11,176 nucleotides of DNA, from NCBI GenBank assembly GCA_022360105.1, contig JAKSDL010000132.1, forward strand, positions 1 to 11,176, written 5' to 3'. The stretch comes from Pseudomonadota bacterium. GTDB taxonomy: Bacteria > SAR324 > XYD2-FULL-50-16 > JAHJRI01. Made by a program: the position numbers and the translations under genes. Under the pieces are notes generated by a model that did no database searches, had not been told where the DNA came from, and was given only the letters and a program-made list of their open reading frames with translations. Below, one piece after another: positions 5,558 through 11,176 of this stretch. Every line of letters starts with the position of its first letter. Position 1 is the stretch's first letter.

Positions 5558-5588
5558 TTAGCTTTATGGGTGGTGTTGCTTTGCAACG
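5558..5588 (+). repeat. Right copy of the short hairpin repeat flanking the ATPase gene
   Basis: TTAGCTTTATG followed 7 nt later by GTTGCTTTGCAACG (5575-5588). The hairpin differs from the left copy only in two loop bases (12 of 14 identical), which is what selection on the stem rather than the loop would give. Confidence 0.5.
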
Positions 5589-5602
5589 TTCAATCAGAAG
5601 CT

Positions 5603-6760
5603 TCAGGATTTGTCCTGTTTCCTCACTTCAAGGGTAATTTTGTAAAGGATGGTCAGGATTAACATTCCGATTCCGTAAACTCCCAACGTAATAAGGATTT
5701 CGCTGACTGAAGGTATATACTCTACAACCCGGTGAAAAGGGTTGGGGGTAAAACCTCCGACCATCAACCCTAATCCTTTTTCTATCCAGGTACCTACAAA
5801 CACTGCCAGACAACCAATAACCAAGAGCGGTGTCCTCTTTCGCAAGCTGGGAATAACCATTATTATTGCTGCGATTCCCAAAAGCGCCATCGCACTCCAC
5901 ATCCAGGGAACCATAATTGAACTCCCGTTCAAGCCCTTGAACAAATAGAGGAAATGATCCATATGAGAGGGTATTCCACTGTAGAAAACGACGAATACTT
6001 CGCAAAGTAAAAAGAATATATTTGCCAAAAGGGCGTAAGCCACAATAACAGCGATTGTCTGCAGAGTTCCCTTGCCTGCATCAAACCCGGTTAATTTTTT
6101 CAGCATCAGGGCCAACAGAATCAACAGGGCAGGACCTGACGAGAAAGCCGAGGCCAGGAACCTGGGGGCCAGAATAGCAGTCAACCAGTATCCGCGACCT
6201 GCTAATCCGCAATAGAGAAAGGCGGTGGCTGTATGGATCGAGAACGCTGTTGGTATCGATAAATAGATAAGCCATTTTACCCACTGGGGTGGTTTTACAC
6301 CCTTGCGTTCCGAACCTACCACGTTCCAGCCGATTACCAAATTCATCACCAGGTAACCCATGATAACCAGTCCGTCCCAGAAAATCATGGCTGAGGGTGT
6401 CGGGTGCAGAAACGCGTTGAGAAATCGTTCCGGTTTACCCAGGTGCACAAACAAAAATAGAAGACACATCATCAATGCGGGGACCGCCAGGAATTCCCCA
6501 AGAATGGTGATTTTTGCAAATTTTTTTAAATCATGAAGGTAATACGGCAAAACCAACATGATACCCCCTGCCGCAACACCAACCAGAAAGTTGGATTGAG
6601 ACGTGTAGATTCCCCAGGATACATCACGACTCATTCCCGTTATTCCCAATCCATACACTAATTGTTTGTGATAAAAAAAGATCCCGATTCCTATGACACA
6701 GAATAAAAAACCGATCCATCCCCAGTATCTTCTGTCACCTTTTATCGCAATTTCCAACAT
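5603..6760 (-). CDS. dsrP: DsrP-like NrfD-family quinone-interacting membrane subunit
   Basis: This 385-residue integral membrane protein of the NrfD/PsrC family has about ten predicted membrane segments (roughly residues 12-33, 55-75, 88-108, 124-145, 163-182, 207-225, 235-260, 285-303, 309-326 and 353-375). The N-terminus, with RRYWGW, YGLGITGMSRDVSWG (36-50), LVLPYYLHD and ITILGEFLAV, closely resembles DsrP of the DsrMKJOP complex as I remember it. That complex links the quinone pool to cytoplasmic DsrC trisulfide reduction in sulfate reducers and sulfur oxidisers. I choose ATG 6760 because GGAGG lies 5 nt upstream and the length is the DsrP standard; an ATG at 6781 is in frame but lacks a site. 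The usual partners dsrM, K, J and O are absent: upstream is tetR and downstream a convergent ATPase. It may be a second copy working with another complex (Qrc- or Hmc-like). Confidence 0.87.
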   Translation of the reverse strand: MLEIAIKGDRRYWGWIGFLFCVIGIGIFFYHKQLVYGLGITGMSRDVSWGIYTSQSNFLVGVAAGGIMLVLPYYLHDLKKFAKITILGEFLAVPALMMCLLFLFVHLGKPERFLNAFLHPTPSAMIFWDGLVIMGYLVMNLVIGWNVVGSERKGVKPPQWVKWLIYLSIPTAFSIHTATAFLYCGLAGRGYWLTAILAPRFLASAFSSGPALLILLALMLKKLTGFDAGKGTLQTIAVIVAYALLANIFFLLCEVFVVFYSGIPSHMDHFLYLFKGLNGSSIMVPWMWSAMALLGIAAIIMVIPSLRKRTPLLVIGCLAVFVGTWIEKGLGLMVGGFTPNPFHRVVEYIPSVSEILITLGVYGIGMLILTILYKITLEVRKQDKS

Positions 6761-6795
6761 GAATACCTCCTGAAACCCCATGATTTCAATATTTA

Positions 6796-6850
6796 ATTAT
6801 AATGATCGCTTTCACTTAATGAACGTGATTTTTTAATGAACATGTTCATT
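6796..6850 (-). promoter_or_regulatory. dsrP promoter region with paired TetR-type operators
   Basis: A perfect 16-bp palindrome AATGAACATGTTCATT (6835-6850) and a second half-site AATGAAC (6818-6824), 17 bp apart, lie 58-90 nt before the dsrP-like start. A minus-strand TATAAT (6801-6796) gives a likely -10 box; no good -35 is seen and the half-site falls where it would be. The arrangement suits control by the neighbouring TetR-family protein, whose own upstream region has matching sites. Confidence 0.6.
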
Positions 6851-6905
6851 TATTTAGACTAAAAGGTCGTCAGGGAGTTGGCAAGCATTATCTGAAGGGT
6901 GAGTC

Positions 6906-7544
6906 TCAAGCAGGCTGCTGAACGCTGATACCGTCGAGTGTCTGCTTGTTCATTTGCAGCAGCATATTCAGCATGTTCTTGAGATTAGGTGAGGGGTTTC
7001 TGAATTCAGTGACAAGGACCAGGAAATAGTGGGACCAGAAGGAGGCAACGGCAATCTGGCTGTCTACAGTTGTCTTTATCTGTCCTTTTTTTTTCATGAT
7101 TTCCAGTTTTTTTTCAAAATGCTGCAGGAACAGACCGATCTGAACGTCAAAGCGTTGGGTCCATTCGGATGATGACAGAACCAATTCGACAAGGAAGCTT
7201 TTTGTTAAATCAGGGTTTTTCATCCAGTAGGAGTAAAAATGTTTTGCACAGTGATTAAACTGGTCATGGATGGGTTTTCGGGAAGGAATCGAGTCGATTG
7301 CTTTCCACATTTCGGCTTCCAGATCATTGTAGATAAGGTCGGCCAGCAGGGAAAACTTGTCCTTGAAATGGCTAAAAATGGTTCCGACAGCAATGCCTGC
7401 ATCCGAAGCTATTCCCCTGATAGTGGTTTTTGAGTATCCGTTTTTTTCAAAGTGGTTAAGGGCAATTTTCAAAATCAGGTCGCGAGTATCTGATTTTTGT
7501 TTTTGCCTTCGTGTTCCAACCGGGTTCTTTTGAGCTCCAGGCAT
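6906..7544 (-). CDS. TetR/AcrR-family transcriptional regulator
   Basis: This encodes about 212 residues. The N-terminal TetR DNA-binding domain is clear: DLILKIALNHFEKNGYSKTT (residues about 22-41), then the helix-turn-helix IRGIASDAGIAVGTIFSHF (42-60) and KDKFSLLADLI, the standard 'A..aGvs.GtiY.hF..K..L' pattern with Phe for Tyr. The remaining 140 residues form the all-helical ligand and dimer domain; the ligand is unknown. Two ATGs compete: 7550 has GGAG only 2 nt away, while 7544 has it at 8 nt, so I prefer 7544. It lies upstream of the dsrP-like gene on the same strand with 145 nt between, and both upstream regions carry AATGAAC-type half-sites in pairs. It probably represses itself and dsrP. 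Confidence 0.88.
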   Translation of the reverse strand: MPGAQKNPVGTRRQKQKSDTRDLILKIALNHFEKNGYSKTTIRGIASDAGIAVGTIFSHFKDKFSLLADLIYNDLEAEMWKAIDSIPSRKPIHDQFNHCAKHFYSYWMKNPDLTKSFLVELVLSSSEWTQRFDVQIGLFLQHFEKKLEIMKKKGQIKTTVDSQIAVASFWSHYFLVLVTEFRNPSPNLKNMLNMLLQMNKQTLDGISVQQPA

Positions 7545-7595
7545 TATCATATCTCCAGAATGACTTATGTTTCTTGAGGTTTCTAATATTCCATC

Positions 7596-7622
7596 ATTGA
7601 ACAGGTTCGGTCAATGAACAGT
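7596..7622 (-). promoter_or_regulatory. tetR promoter with paired operator half-sites
   Basis: ATTGAACAGGTTCGGT (7596-7611, GAAC-AG-GTTC dyad) and AATGAAC (7613-7619) start 17 bp apart, the same spacing as at the dsrP-like gene. A minus-strand TTGACC (7614-7609) sits between them as a possible -35 box, with AATATT 18 bp on as a weak -10. A repressor bound here would cover the promoter, as expected for autoregulation. Confidence 0.5.
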
Positions 7623-7718
7623 CTAAACCTGGCGCGAGCAGACCACTTACAATGAATCGGGACGGTCACCGCAATCTGATGACCATCGGTGTCTTTTCCG
7701 GCCTGTTCTTAAAAAATC

Positions 7719-7748
7719 TTGAACGAATCGATTAAATGCTTGTATAAT
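7719..7748 (+). promoter_or_regulatory. Probable sigma70 promoter of the chemoreceptor gene
   Basis: TTGAAC (7719-7724) and a perfect TATAAT (7743-7748) are spaced 18 bp. Transcription would begin near 7755, leaving a 5' leader of about 150 nt that contains a small hairpin TTGGA-AAA-TCCAA (7805-7817). The rest of the 7545-7905 gap holds the tetR control region and nothing else I recognise. Confidence 0.6.
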
Positions 7749-7905
7749 ATCCATTAGTGCTTGTAAGCGGTAGTGCTTTCTTAGGTAACCTTAACCGGCG
7801 TCTGTTGGAAAATCCAATATTCATGGTATCGTTGAATTCCTTCAAAGAAATAACGAACATTCCGGTAGCCGATTCTTAAGACTCAACAAATTAAGGGAGA
7901 CGTTA

Positions 7906-9540
7906 ATGACCATAAAGAAAAAAATGATACTAATGATAATCACATTGGTTGTCTTGATGTTAAGTTTTGGAATAGTTGAGAACTACGCTCTTCAGGCAGT
8001 ATCAACAGTTTGGGCGGAATATCAGGAACAGTCTGTAAAAAGAAGACTTTATTTATTCGAGATTGAATCGCATTTCGGATACGGTGGATTCATTCATAAT
8101 TTTAAGAACTATGTATTGAGGGGTCAGCCTAAATATATCGAACGGTTCAAAAAGAATGAAGAAGTGATGTTTGAGGCAATACGATCATTAGAAAACTTGA
8201 ATCCTGACGAGAAAGAGCAAATTGCTATCAATAACATCAAGGATGTTGCCTCTCAATATGTTAATGCCATTAAGGTCGCCGAAAAAATGGTAAAAGAGGG
8301 TGCCACTTCGAACGAAATTGACAAAATCGTTAAAATCGACGACTCACCGGCATTTGAAGCCTTTGACGTTATCGAAAAAAATGCGGTAACGGTTGAGGAA
8401 TCCTTGAAAGAATCAATGACACAAACCCTAAAGTACCTTGTGCTGTTTATAGCAATGGCATCATTAGGTATTATAGTTTTCTTTGTAGTCTACATATTGA
8501 TGCTTTTCCGATTTATCAAACGTTTGGAAACAATGAAACAATTCGCCAGCGAGATCGGTTCCGGAAATTTGGCCGCTCAATCCCATATTACCGGTAATGA
8601 CGAACTGTCAAAAATCGCCGCTGATTTTGACAATATGGCTGCCAATTTGAAAGAGATGTTTACCGATATTATGAAAAAAGCCGGCCAATTAAATTCCTCT
8701 TCCAATAAGCTGACTGATATCTCTTCTCAGCTCGCAGCCAGCGCAAACGAGGTTTCAAACCATTCCAATACTGTAGCCGCGGCTGCTGAAGAAATGAGCG
8801 CAAACATGAACTCCGTAGCTGCTGCCACAGAGCAGGCATCAACGAATCTAAACCTGGTGGCGACATCAGCAGGAGATATGAGCAGCACCATTGACGAAAT
8901 TGCCCTAAACTCCGAAAAAGGTCGCACCATAACACAAAAAGCAGTGTCACAGGCAGCCAATGCATCGGATAAAGTAAGCCAATTGGGAAATGCAGCACTA
9001 GATATTGGCGCCGTTACAGAAACTATCAATGATATTTCCGAAAAAACCGATCTCCTGGCGTTGAACGCTACTATCGAAGCAGCGCGAGCCGGAGATGCCG
9101 GTAAGGGATTTGCCGTAGTTGCAAGCGAGGTCAAGGATTTGGCTCGACAATCAACGGTAGCCACGGGGGAGATCAAGAAAAGCATCACGGGCACTCAGGA
9201 ATCGGCCAGCTTTACCGTGAAGGAGATAGAACAAATATCGACCATCATCAACCAGGTCAATGAAATCGTTGTTATGATCGCGACCGCAGTTGAAGAGCAA
9301 TCAATTACAACAAAAGAGATCGCCCAAAATGTGCTCCAGGCATCAGAAGGTACCAAGGAAATCAATGAAAACATCTCCACCAGTTCAACCGTGGCCCGGG
9401 AAATCGCCTCGGATATTGGAAAAGTTAATACAGCAGTCGGTGAAATGGCAGATAACGGGGATCAGGTCAAAATTAACGCTGAGGATATTGCCAATCTCGC
9501 TCAAAAACTAAATGACATGATAGGTCGTTTCCGGGTTTAA
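7906..9540 (+). CDS. Methyl-accepting chemotaxis protein, inner-membrane receptor
   Basis: This encodes 544 residues with classic transmembrane receptor topology. TM1 is at about residues 7-25. A helical periplasmic sensor spans about 28-175 and carries [16 protein letters not shown] (58-73). TM2 is about 177-202, HAMP about 203-255, and the long cytoplasmic coiled-coil signalling domain runs to the end. The CheA/CheW-binding hairpin tip is plain at about 381-400 ([20 protein letters not shown]), followed by [18 protein letters not shown]. Methylation helices rich in Ala/Glu/Gln flank it. There is no C-terminal CheR-tethering pentapeptide. The ligand is unknown. The start has AAGGGAG upstream at good spacing. 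It is monocistronic with its own promoter and divergent from tetR; no che genes are nearby, as usual for dispersed receptors. Confidence 0.95.
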   Translation: MTIKKKMILMIITLVVLMLSFGIVENYALQAVSTVWAEYQEQSVKRRLYLFEIESHFGYGGFIHNFKNYVLRGQPKYIERFKKNEEVMFEAIRSLENLNPDEKEQIAINNIKDVASQYVNAIKVAEKMVKEGATSNEIDKIVKIDDSPAFEAFDVIEKNAVTVEESLKESMTQTLKYLVLFIAMASLGIIVFFVVYILMLFRFIKRLETMKQFASEIGSGNLAAQSHITGNDELSKIAADFDNMAANLKEMFTDIMKKAGQLNSSSNKLTDISSQLAASANEVSNHSNTVAAAAEEMSANMNSVAAATEQASTNLNLVATSAGDMSSTIDEIALNSEKGRTITQKAVSQAANASDKVSQLGNAALDIGAVTETINDISEKTDLLALNATIEAARAGDAGKGFAVVASEVKDLARQSTVATGEIKKSITGTQESASFTVKEIEQISTIINQVNEIVVMIATAVEEQSITTKEIAQNVLQASEGTKEINENISTSSTVAREIASDIGKVNTAVGEMADNGDQVKINAEDIANLAQKLNDMIGRFRV

Positions 9541-9625
9541 ACTAAAATCGGTTTGACATTACAGTTATGCTGCCGTCATCTCCCTAGACGATGAACCCGT
9601 TGCCCGGGCGATCTTTACTTATAAA

Positions 9626-9646
9626 ACGTATCTGTTCAGCATACGT
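9626..9646. repeat. Small inverted repeat between the chemoreceptor gene and rsgA
   Basis: ACGTAT (9626-9631) and ATACGT (9641-9646) can form a 6-bp hairpin with a 9-nt loop. It lies between two convergent genes. There is no T-run, so a terminator role is only possible. Confidence 0.3.
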
Positions 9647-9663
9647 ACCCCTTGTCTGTTTCC

Positions 9664-9689
9664 ACCACAAAGGCACGAAGGGCACGAAG
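9664..9689. repeat. Dispersed CACGAAGG-type repeat unit
   Basis: ACCACAAAGGCACGAAG (9664-9680) continues with GGCACGAAG (9681-9689), a tandem of the GGCACGAAG unit. I recall similar ACCACGAAGGCACGAAG strings scattered between genes in many deltaproteobacterial and other environmental genomes. Its function is unknown. Confidence 0.45.
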
Positions 9690-9752
9690 TTTTATTCAAT
9701 CATGGCTCCATACAGGAAGTTGAGAAAGAGCATTCACCGATCGCTTGGGTTG

Positions 9753-10838
9753 TTATGAGGATCTCCAGGAATGTTCCCGATACCTCACTTTATTCACGTT
9801 TTTAATCTTTTGGGAGAGTTGCTTCTTTTTCTTTTTACGTTCCAGCCGTCCCTTTTCACTCAACCGGCTTTCGAGACAGGTTAGCTCGGTGCGCATATCC
9901 AGGTAATTCTGGTAACACTCAAAATCCAGGGCGCCGTCCACCAGGAGCTGTTGAACCGCACAACCCGGTTCACCTTGGTGTGAACAGTCCCTGAATCGGC
10001 AGTTTCCCTCTGCCTCTTCAATCTCGCCAAAGATACCTGCCAATCCCTCTTTGGTTCCCCAGGGTTGCAATTCCCGCATACCGGGTGTATCGATAACCAT
10101 CGCACCCCCCTCAAGGAAGAAGAGCTCCTTGTGCGTGGTTGTGTGACGGCCTCTGAGATCGGTCTCTCTCTGAAGACCTGTGATTTGAGCCTCCTTCCCC
10201 AGGAGAGCGTTTAAAAGAGCCGACTTTCCCACACCTGACGGACCGACAAAGGCGATGGTAGAACCCGCAGCAAAACTCATTGCCAGATTCCGAATACCGT
10301 CTCCCTGCAGGGCACTTACAAGGAATACGGGGATTTTGCCGCTAATCGAACGTGTTTGATGCAGTGCCGCTTGCGGATGGGTGCATAAATCGACCTTGTT
10401 CAACACAATTATCGGCTGCACCCCGCCTTCTCTTGCCATGACCAGATAACGTTCGATACCCCGGAGGTTGAAGTTACGCCCTCCATCGAGACCGCAAACA
10501 ATGCCAAGCATATCAATGTTTGAGGCAACCACCTGTTCTTCAGTGCCTTTACCCGCAACTTTTCGGGAAAAAGCAGTTCTTCGTGGCAGCATCTCTTCTA
10601 TTAATGCTCTGCCGTCTTGCATCTTCAAGGCTACCCAGTCCCCAACCACAGGGTAATCCGACTTGCATGTAACCGTATAGTGAAAACGGCCGGAGACTTC
10701 CACCTGCCGCAAACCATCTTCACAATATACCTGGTAGATGCGTCTTGATTCTTTCACTACACGGCCTTGCTTCAGGCCCTTCAAGTTCTCAAAGTTCTTT
10801 TCAAAAGACTTATTCCAACCGAGCTTACTTAACTTCAT
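9753..10838 (-). CDS. rsgA: Ribosome small-subunit-dependent GTPase RsgA (YjeQ)
   Basis: This 361-residue circularly permuted GTPase assists late maturation of the 30S ribosomal subunit. The N-terminal OB-fold (about residues 22-90) is followed by the GTPase motifs in permuted order: G4 NKVD (147-150), G5 SAL (175-177), G1 GPSGVGKS (199-206), the switch GRHTTTH (230-236) and G3 DTPG (250-253). The C-terminal zinc knuckle is complete (C280, C285, H287, C293), and a Lys/Arg-rich tail (about 330-355, with KKKKK) probably contacts rRNA. All key residues are present. GGAGA lies just before the ATG. The gene's start overlaps the stop of the RNHCP gene by 4 nt (ATGA), so the two form a translationally coupled operon. 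Confidence 0.96.
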   Translation of the reverse strand: MKLSKLGWNKSFEKNFENLKGLKQGRVVKESRRIYQVYCEDGLRQVEVSGRFHYTVTCKSDYPVVGDWVALKMQDGRALIEEMLPRRTAFSRKVAGKGTEEQVVASNIDMLGIVCGLDGGRNFNLRGIERYLVMAREGGVQPIIVLNKVDLCTHPQAALHQTRSISGKIPVFLVSALQGDGIRNLAMSFAAGSTIAFVGPSGVGKSALLNALLGKEAQITGLQRETDLRGRHTTTHKELFFLEGGAMVIDTPGMRELQPWGTKEGLAGIFGEIEEAEGNCRFRDCSHQGEPGCAVQQLLVDGALDFECYQNYLDMRTELTCLESRLSEKGRLERKKKKKQLSQKIKNVNKVRYREHSWRSS

Positions 10839-11176
10839 TGCCCGTCTCCTGATATTGAACCCTTTCCCAGGGTATCGAATAGCATCTCTATCGGAAACGG
10901 CAGTCTGGTGATAGGCCGAACGGCCAGCGATAAAAGCAGTGTTTCGTTATCATCTCCGGCAATTCTATTTGTACGCATAAAACCGCAATTTTTGCAGCGA
11001 TGAATTATCGACCAATCTTTCCTTGCCGGAGCCCAAATCCCTATAGGCTCCATCAGTCCCCGGCAGCCCGAACGACGATCGCCTACGCGCATATCGACAT
11101 GCAGGCTGAAGAGGCAGTGCGAACAATGATTGCGATGCAATGTTCCGCTTTCTGGCGGCATCACCATGCAGCCACA
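10835..11176 (-). CDS. RNHCP-domain zinc-ribbon protein (5' end outside the window)
   Basis: The domain is recognised by RNHCSHCLFSLHVD followed by GDRRSGCRGLMEPIGIW, the family core with 'RNHC.xCL.SLHVD...GDR...C.GxMxP'. A later CKNCG (C-x-x-C-G) and the conserved N-R-I-A-G-D-D-N motif complete it. The Cys and His residues would hold one or two zinc ions. An internal ATG at 11167 exists, but the frame continues upstream to the edge as Cys-Gly-Cys, which looks like the second half of the first C-x-x-C-G pair, so the true start lies beyond the window. The function is unknown; pairing with rsgA suggests a link to translation or ribosome assembly. Confidence 0.85.
   Translation of the reverse strand, partial: CGCMVMPPESGTLHRNHCSHCLFSLHVDMRVGDRRSGCRGLMEPIGIWAPARKDWSIIHRCKNCGFMRTNRIAGDDNETLLLSLAVRPITRLPFPIEMLFDTLGKGSISGDGQ

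Noticed and set aside
5604..5617. CAGGA-TTTG-TCCTG hairpin as a terminator for dsrP or the ATPase
   Set aside because: It overlaps the last dsrP codons, has a short stem and no T-run on either strand.
8669..9380. Long minus-strand open frames across the chemoreceptor gene
   Set aside because: They are antisense shadows of its repetitive Ala/Glu-rich signalling helices; no ribosome binding sites or family resemblance.

Overview
The window looks like accessory DNA from a Gram-negative sulfate- or sulfur-metabolising bacterium, most likely a Desulfobacterota ('deltaproteobacterial') lineage. The main pointer is a full-length DsrP/NrfD-type quinone-interacting membrane protein, supported by parDE and PIN/RHH toxin-antitoxin genes, a DUF4143 ATPase and a dispersed CACGAAGG-type repeat. 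This placement is inferred from gene content alone; there is no rRNA or marker gene.

Left part (1-3590). This reads as a piece of an integron gene-cassette array without an integrase in view (a CALIN-like cluster). Two stretches (867-989 and 2923-3051) have the full architecture of attC recombination sites: outer R''/R' boxes, short unpaired spacers, inner L''/L' stems and one extra unpaired base in L''. A third core site (388-394) lies exactly one cassette length upstream of the first, so a small GNAT acetyltransferase is bracketed as a 595-bp cassette. Between the two attC sites are a wrecked PIN-domain toxin gene (only its two ends remain), its intact ribbon-helix-helix antitoxin, a second GNAT protein and a SRPBCC/AHSA1 protein. 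A parDE pair follows on the minus strand; its parE stop codon lies exactly at the predicted recombination point of the second attC.

Middle (3590-5600). A 0.63-kb gene-poor stretch carries the parDE promoter and operator, a 19-codon ORF with a very good ribosome binding site and a long imperfect inverted repeat. A solitary AAA_14/DUF4143 ATPase follows. It is flanked on both sides by related short elements (TTAGCTT(T)ATG followed by a GTTGC/GCAAC hairpin).

Right part (5600-11176). This looks like ordinary backbone: a stand-alone dsrP-like gene and a TetR-family regulator, both on the minus strand and both preceded by paired AATGAAC-type half-sites with the same 17-bp spacing, which suggests one regulon. 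Divergent to them is a methyl-accepting chemotaxis receptor with a clear promoter. Last is a minus-strand operon in which an RNHCP zinc-ribbon protein (cut by the window edge) overlaps rsgA, a ribosome-assembly GTPase, by 4 nt.

The strongest unusual signals are the attC sites, the decayed PIN toxin with a surviving antitoxin, the repeat-flanked ATPase, and the matched operator pairs around the TetR regulator.
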